A DNA stretch of 7,974 nucleotides from Alphaproteobacteria bacterium MarineAlpha3_Bin4. Lineage in GTDB: Bacteria; Pseudomonadota; Alphaproteobacteria; Rhodospirillales; Casp-alpha2. Made by a program: the position numbers and the translations under genes. The notes below the pieces were generated by a model that saw nothing but the letters and a program-made list of their open reading frames with translations, ran no database searches and had not been told where the DNA came from. The stretch covers positions 1 to 7,974 of the forward strand of contig PTLJ01000059.1 of assembly GCA_002938045.1 (NCBI GenBank), written 5' to 3'. Positions 6,801 through 7,974 of this stretch are shown here, one piece after another; within the stretch, counting starts at the first letter, position 1, and every line of letters starts with the position of its first letter.

Positions 6801-7398
6801 CCGCCTCTTGTCGCAGGATTACGAGGGCGTGCTCAACGTACTCGACGAAACTGTGGAAGTCGGACTTACCGAGCAGTTGACGACGCAGCGCAAACACCTG
6901 CGTGCGCGCGCCCTGATGGGTCTCGAGGCTCGCGGCGACGCGCTCAACTTGCTCAAAGACGACAAGACCGCCGATGGCAACCTGATCAAGCTCGAGATAC
7001 AGTGGGGCGACCGCGATTGGCAGGCCGCTTCGCAGTCCTTGCGCCGCATCATCCTTGCGTCGGGAATCCTTCCTGGTCAGAAATTGGATGACGAAGATGC
7101 AAATAAAGTCCTCAACATCGCTGTCGCCTATACCCTAAGCGACAATGATAGGGCGGTCGCCAGATTGAGGCGCGAATATGGCCCGGCGATGGACCAAACT
7201 GTCTTCAAGGATGCCTTCCATCTGATATCATCGCCGAGAACGTTTGGACTGGTGGACCCCACCAGCGTTGCTACAAGGGTCAAGGACGCGGAAAACTTTC
7301 AGACCTTTCTCACCGCCTATAAGGAACGGTTAAAAAAGAAGAGCCTGAGCAGTGTCGTACCCGACGGATCCGCCGCCGAACAAGCACCGCAGAGCTAG
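3853..7398 (+). CDS. Large exported TPR protein of the flagellar cluster
   Basis: The 1181-residue product is probably periplasmic. It opens with a signal peptide (MARFQGIAAIAALIVILASA, cleavage likely after VVA at 22-24). Three similar beta-type modules follow, each with an 'F.W' strand: RIVFTW (39-44), RVVFDW (160-165) and RFDWDTPV (from 394). They resemble AMIN-like domains, though this is unproven. Between the second and third lies a Pro/Thr/Ala linker with a tandem repeat (303-384). From about 640 to 1100 the protein is all-helical with TPR-like spacing ('MDLARFYFANGFGAEAFGIL', 'LRRLGTLYLETGSYRKGLIALRQA'). ATG 3853 was chosen because of the signal peptide, GGGG seven bases upstream and the TGATG overlap; the frame is open to ATG 3724, but that extension is polar and lies in a less codon-like frame. 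The role is unknown. A scaffold of the motor in the periplasm is an inference from location and architecture. Confidence 0.8.
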   Translation: MARFQGIAAIAALIVILASAQVVAEPVRMRAASHGDFGRIVFTWGSPVGHKLNIEDGGALIRFSRPIESSYTNVVRALSKYLTKVSPGDDGRSVWFALTGSYDVYSYDSGLNVIVEIAEMEGDAGLAKTAPEPKAGDEAGKAGDLYVVKVRSGVHADYTRVVFDWAERVSYRLKQDGGEVTVAFDRPAEINVKPLNSRLPRFIGGIRSVLDGKGVRVTLSVPASSKVRHFLSGAKVVLDVPRPAAGDTAKTLTAKLPDASPVGGAEAQIAQTTPEASTSNTGTGEKIAKSAALTEFEVAAPPVPTSQPTAMTPNVTVTQPASAMDQAQPAPTAAQKEAVSATPSVTTSKPTALIPSGTVTQPASAKEEEASALVPTEAVSVTPVTVSPDAVSLRFDWDTPVAAALFRRAGILWIAFDKPTTVDTDALKRAGGNIIRSVQQIPAPNGTVLRMSTVSGINPLVQRDGLSWLLHFQQQELKAQTAIETRAQPYASTGSRIFLPVPEPGSPIGVTDPEVGDNLIIVPVVPIGHGNLQENVYPEVVLLPTAQGIVVKPQIDEIRVRVIDKGIELTGANPLQLSPVTAESKEQSRLAAAKPKPTDRILDLEKWALPELSSFISRRRALQNEIKRALGDQREPKRMDLARFYFANGFGAEAFGILKRIAADRSEIEEVPEFRLLRGGANYLMTRYSEAAADFAHYALDNNDEAAFWRAATLAHMGETAHVATELQRKASILKFYPKKLKALLGTLVVEVAVQMGDISQARKLLDLLKSDEPTPLQKAHIDYLEGKLLVAADDMDGAVTKWDEAMTGPHPGVRAQAAWARIEALLKLDRLTAKQATNELERLRFAWRGDDFEFNLLRRLGTLYLETGSYRKGLIALRQAATFFRNHEQAPQITQQMADTFSFLYLEKGADSLPPVTAIALHDEFKELTPAGARGDEMIRKLADRMVGVELFDRAGGLLQKQLQFRLKGTERSRVGTQLALIRLLSQDYEGVLNVLDETVEVGLTEQLTTQRKHLRARALMGLEARGDALNLLKDDKTADGNLIKLEIQWGDRDWQAASQSLRRIILASGILPGQKLDDEDANKVLNIAVAYTLSDNDRAVARLRREYGPAMDQTVFKDAFHLISSPRTFGLVDPTSVATRVKDAENFQTFLTAYKERLKKKSLSSVVPDGSAAEQAPQS
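4759..5004 (+). repeat. Imperfect two-copy tandem repeat in the TPR protein linker
   Basis: Unit one (4759-4884, 42 codons) and unit two (4885-5004, 40 codons) are in frame and similar in both DNA and protein. Shared blocks include CACGCAACCGGCGTCGGCAA and GAAGCCGTTTCCG. The protein units read VPTSQPTAMTPNVTVTQPAS and VTTSKPTALIPSGTVTQPAS, each ending EAVS.TP. The repeat lies in a Pro/Thr/Ala/Ser-rich linker between the second and third beta modules and points to a recent internal duplication in a flexible spacer. Confidence 0.85.
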
Positions 7399-7428
7399 CC
7401 TCCGCTTGTTCATCATGGGTCGACAGAC
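7399..7428. other. Short convergent gap between the TPR gene and fliP
   Basis: Thirty bases separate the stops of two convergent genes. No stem with a T-run is visible on either strand, so any terminator must be weak, Rho-dependent or placed inside the coding ends. Confidence 0.5.
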
Positions 7429-7974
7429 CTAACCACCGAAACTGCGGATCAGACTACCAACGATCATGAACCAGCCGTCGACCAGGACGAAAAAGATAAT
7501 CTTGAACGGCAGCGCGATGATGATCGGCGGCAGCATCATCATGCCCATCGACATCAGCACTGATGCGACAACCATGTCGATAATTAAAAACGGCACAAAG
7601 ATCAGGAAGCCGATCTCGAAGGCGCGCCGGAGCTCGGAGATCATATAGGCCGGAATTAGCACCCGCATGGGCATCTTTTCGCCGCGAATTTCGTCGTCGG
7701 GAAGCTTCGAAATGCTGGCGAAGAGCTCAAGGTCTTGTTCGCGAACATAGTTCATCATGAAGTTACGGAATGGCACGATCGAGCGTTCGAACGCCTGGAA
7801 TTCGTCGATCTCTCCTTCGATCATCGGTTTGATGCCCTGATCGAAGGCGGCCTCGAAAGTCGGCATCATCACGAACAGTGTCAAGAACAACGCAAGGCTG
7901 ACCAGCACCTGGTTGGGCGGCGTCTGCTGCGTGCCCATGGCCGTGCGCAAGAACGACAGAACGACCATAATGCG
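7429..7974 (-). CDS. fliP: Flagellar biosynthesis protein FliP, C-terminal part (cut by window edge)
   Basis: FliP, with FliQ and FliR, forms the core of the flagellar type III export gate in the inner membrane. The C-terminal 181 residues are visible. They start within 'RIMVVLSFLRTAMGTQQTPP', followed by the family's hallmark segments: a hydrophobic helix 'LVSLALFLTLFVM', the conserved 'EFQAFERSIVPFRNFM', 'LIPAYMISELRRAFEIGFLI', the Met-rich 'ASVLMSMGMMMLPP' and the terminal 'LPFKIIFFVLVDGW'. The stop is TAG (complement of 7429-7431). The N-terminal part, with the signal peptide and first membrane helix usual for FliP, lies beyond the window; the Met at 7968 is internal. The gene converges on the TPR gene, so it belongs to a separate transcript. 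Confidence 0.96.
   Translation of the reverse strand, partial: RIMVVLSFLRTAMGTQQTPPNQVLVSLALFLTLFVMMPTFEAAFDQGIKPMIEGEIDEFQAFERSIVPFRNFMMNYVREQDLELFASISKLPDDEIRGEKMPMRVLIPAYMISELRRAFEIGFLIFVPFLIIDMVVASVLMSMGMMMLPPIIIALPFKIIFFVLVDGWFMIVGSLIRSFGG

Overview
The window is a flagellar gene block from an alphaproteobacterium, most likely of the Rhodospirillales or a related order. The evidence is the gene content and order (flgF divergent from fliL-fliM, then a DUF6468-type protein, a MotE-like protein and a large signal-peptide TPR protein, with convergent fliP), the long acidic N-terminus on FliM, and moderately GC-rich codon use. The lineage is inferred from family knowledge; no taxonomic search was possible.

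Layout. On the minus strand at the left edge lie the first 50 codons of flgF (proximal rod). They are preceded by a near-consensus sigma-54 promoter (201-216). A 452-base divergent intergenic region (152-603) follows. It holds this promoter, a nested hairpin (261-297) and a possible 40-codon small ORF (478-600) ending just before fliL. No sigma-54 site was found facing fliL. On the plus strand run fliL (604-1140), fliM (1171-2319), a DUF6468-type single-pass coiled-coil protein (2366-2863) and a MotE/MgtE_N-type protein (2905-3624). A palindrome followed by a T-rich run (3673-3700) may end this unit. Next comes a short coding-like ORF of 50 codons (3701-3853). Its stop overlaps the start of a 1181-residue exported protein (3853-7398) with three beta-type modules, a repetitive Pro/Thr/Ala linker and a long TPR-like helical half. 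fliP, cut off at its 5' end by the window edge, lies convergent at 7429-7974 on the minus strand.

How the genes fit together. FlgF belongs to the rod, FliM to the C-ring switch that binds CheY-P, and FliP to the export gate. FliL is the stator-associated inner-membrane protein. The DUF6468 protein, the MotE-like protein and the giant TPR protein have no settled role here. Their linkage to FliL and FliM and their predicted membrane or periplasmic location suggest a periplasmic or stator-associated accessory module of the motor. The TPR protein and the overlapping 50-codon ORF are the least described parts of the window.

Two starts are placed downstream of the longest possible reading frame: the MotE-like gene at 2905 (strong ribosome site) and the TPR gene at 3853 (signal peptide, ribosome site and stop/start overlap).
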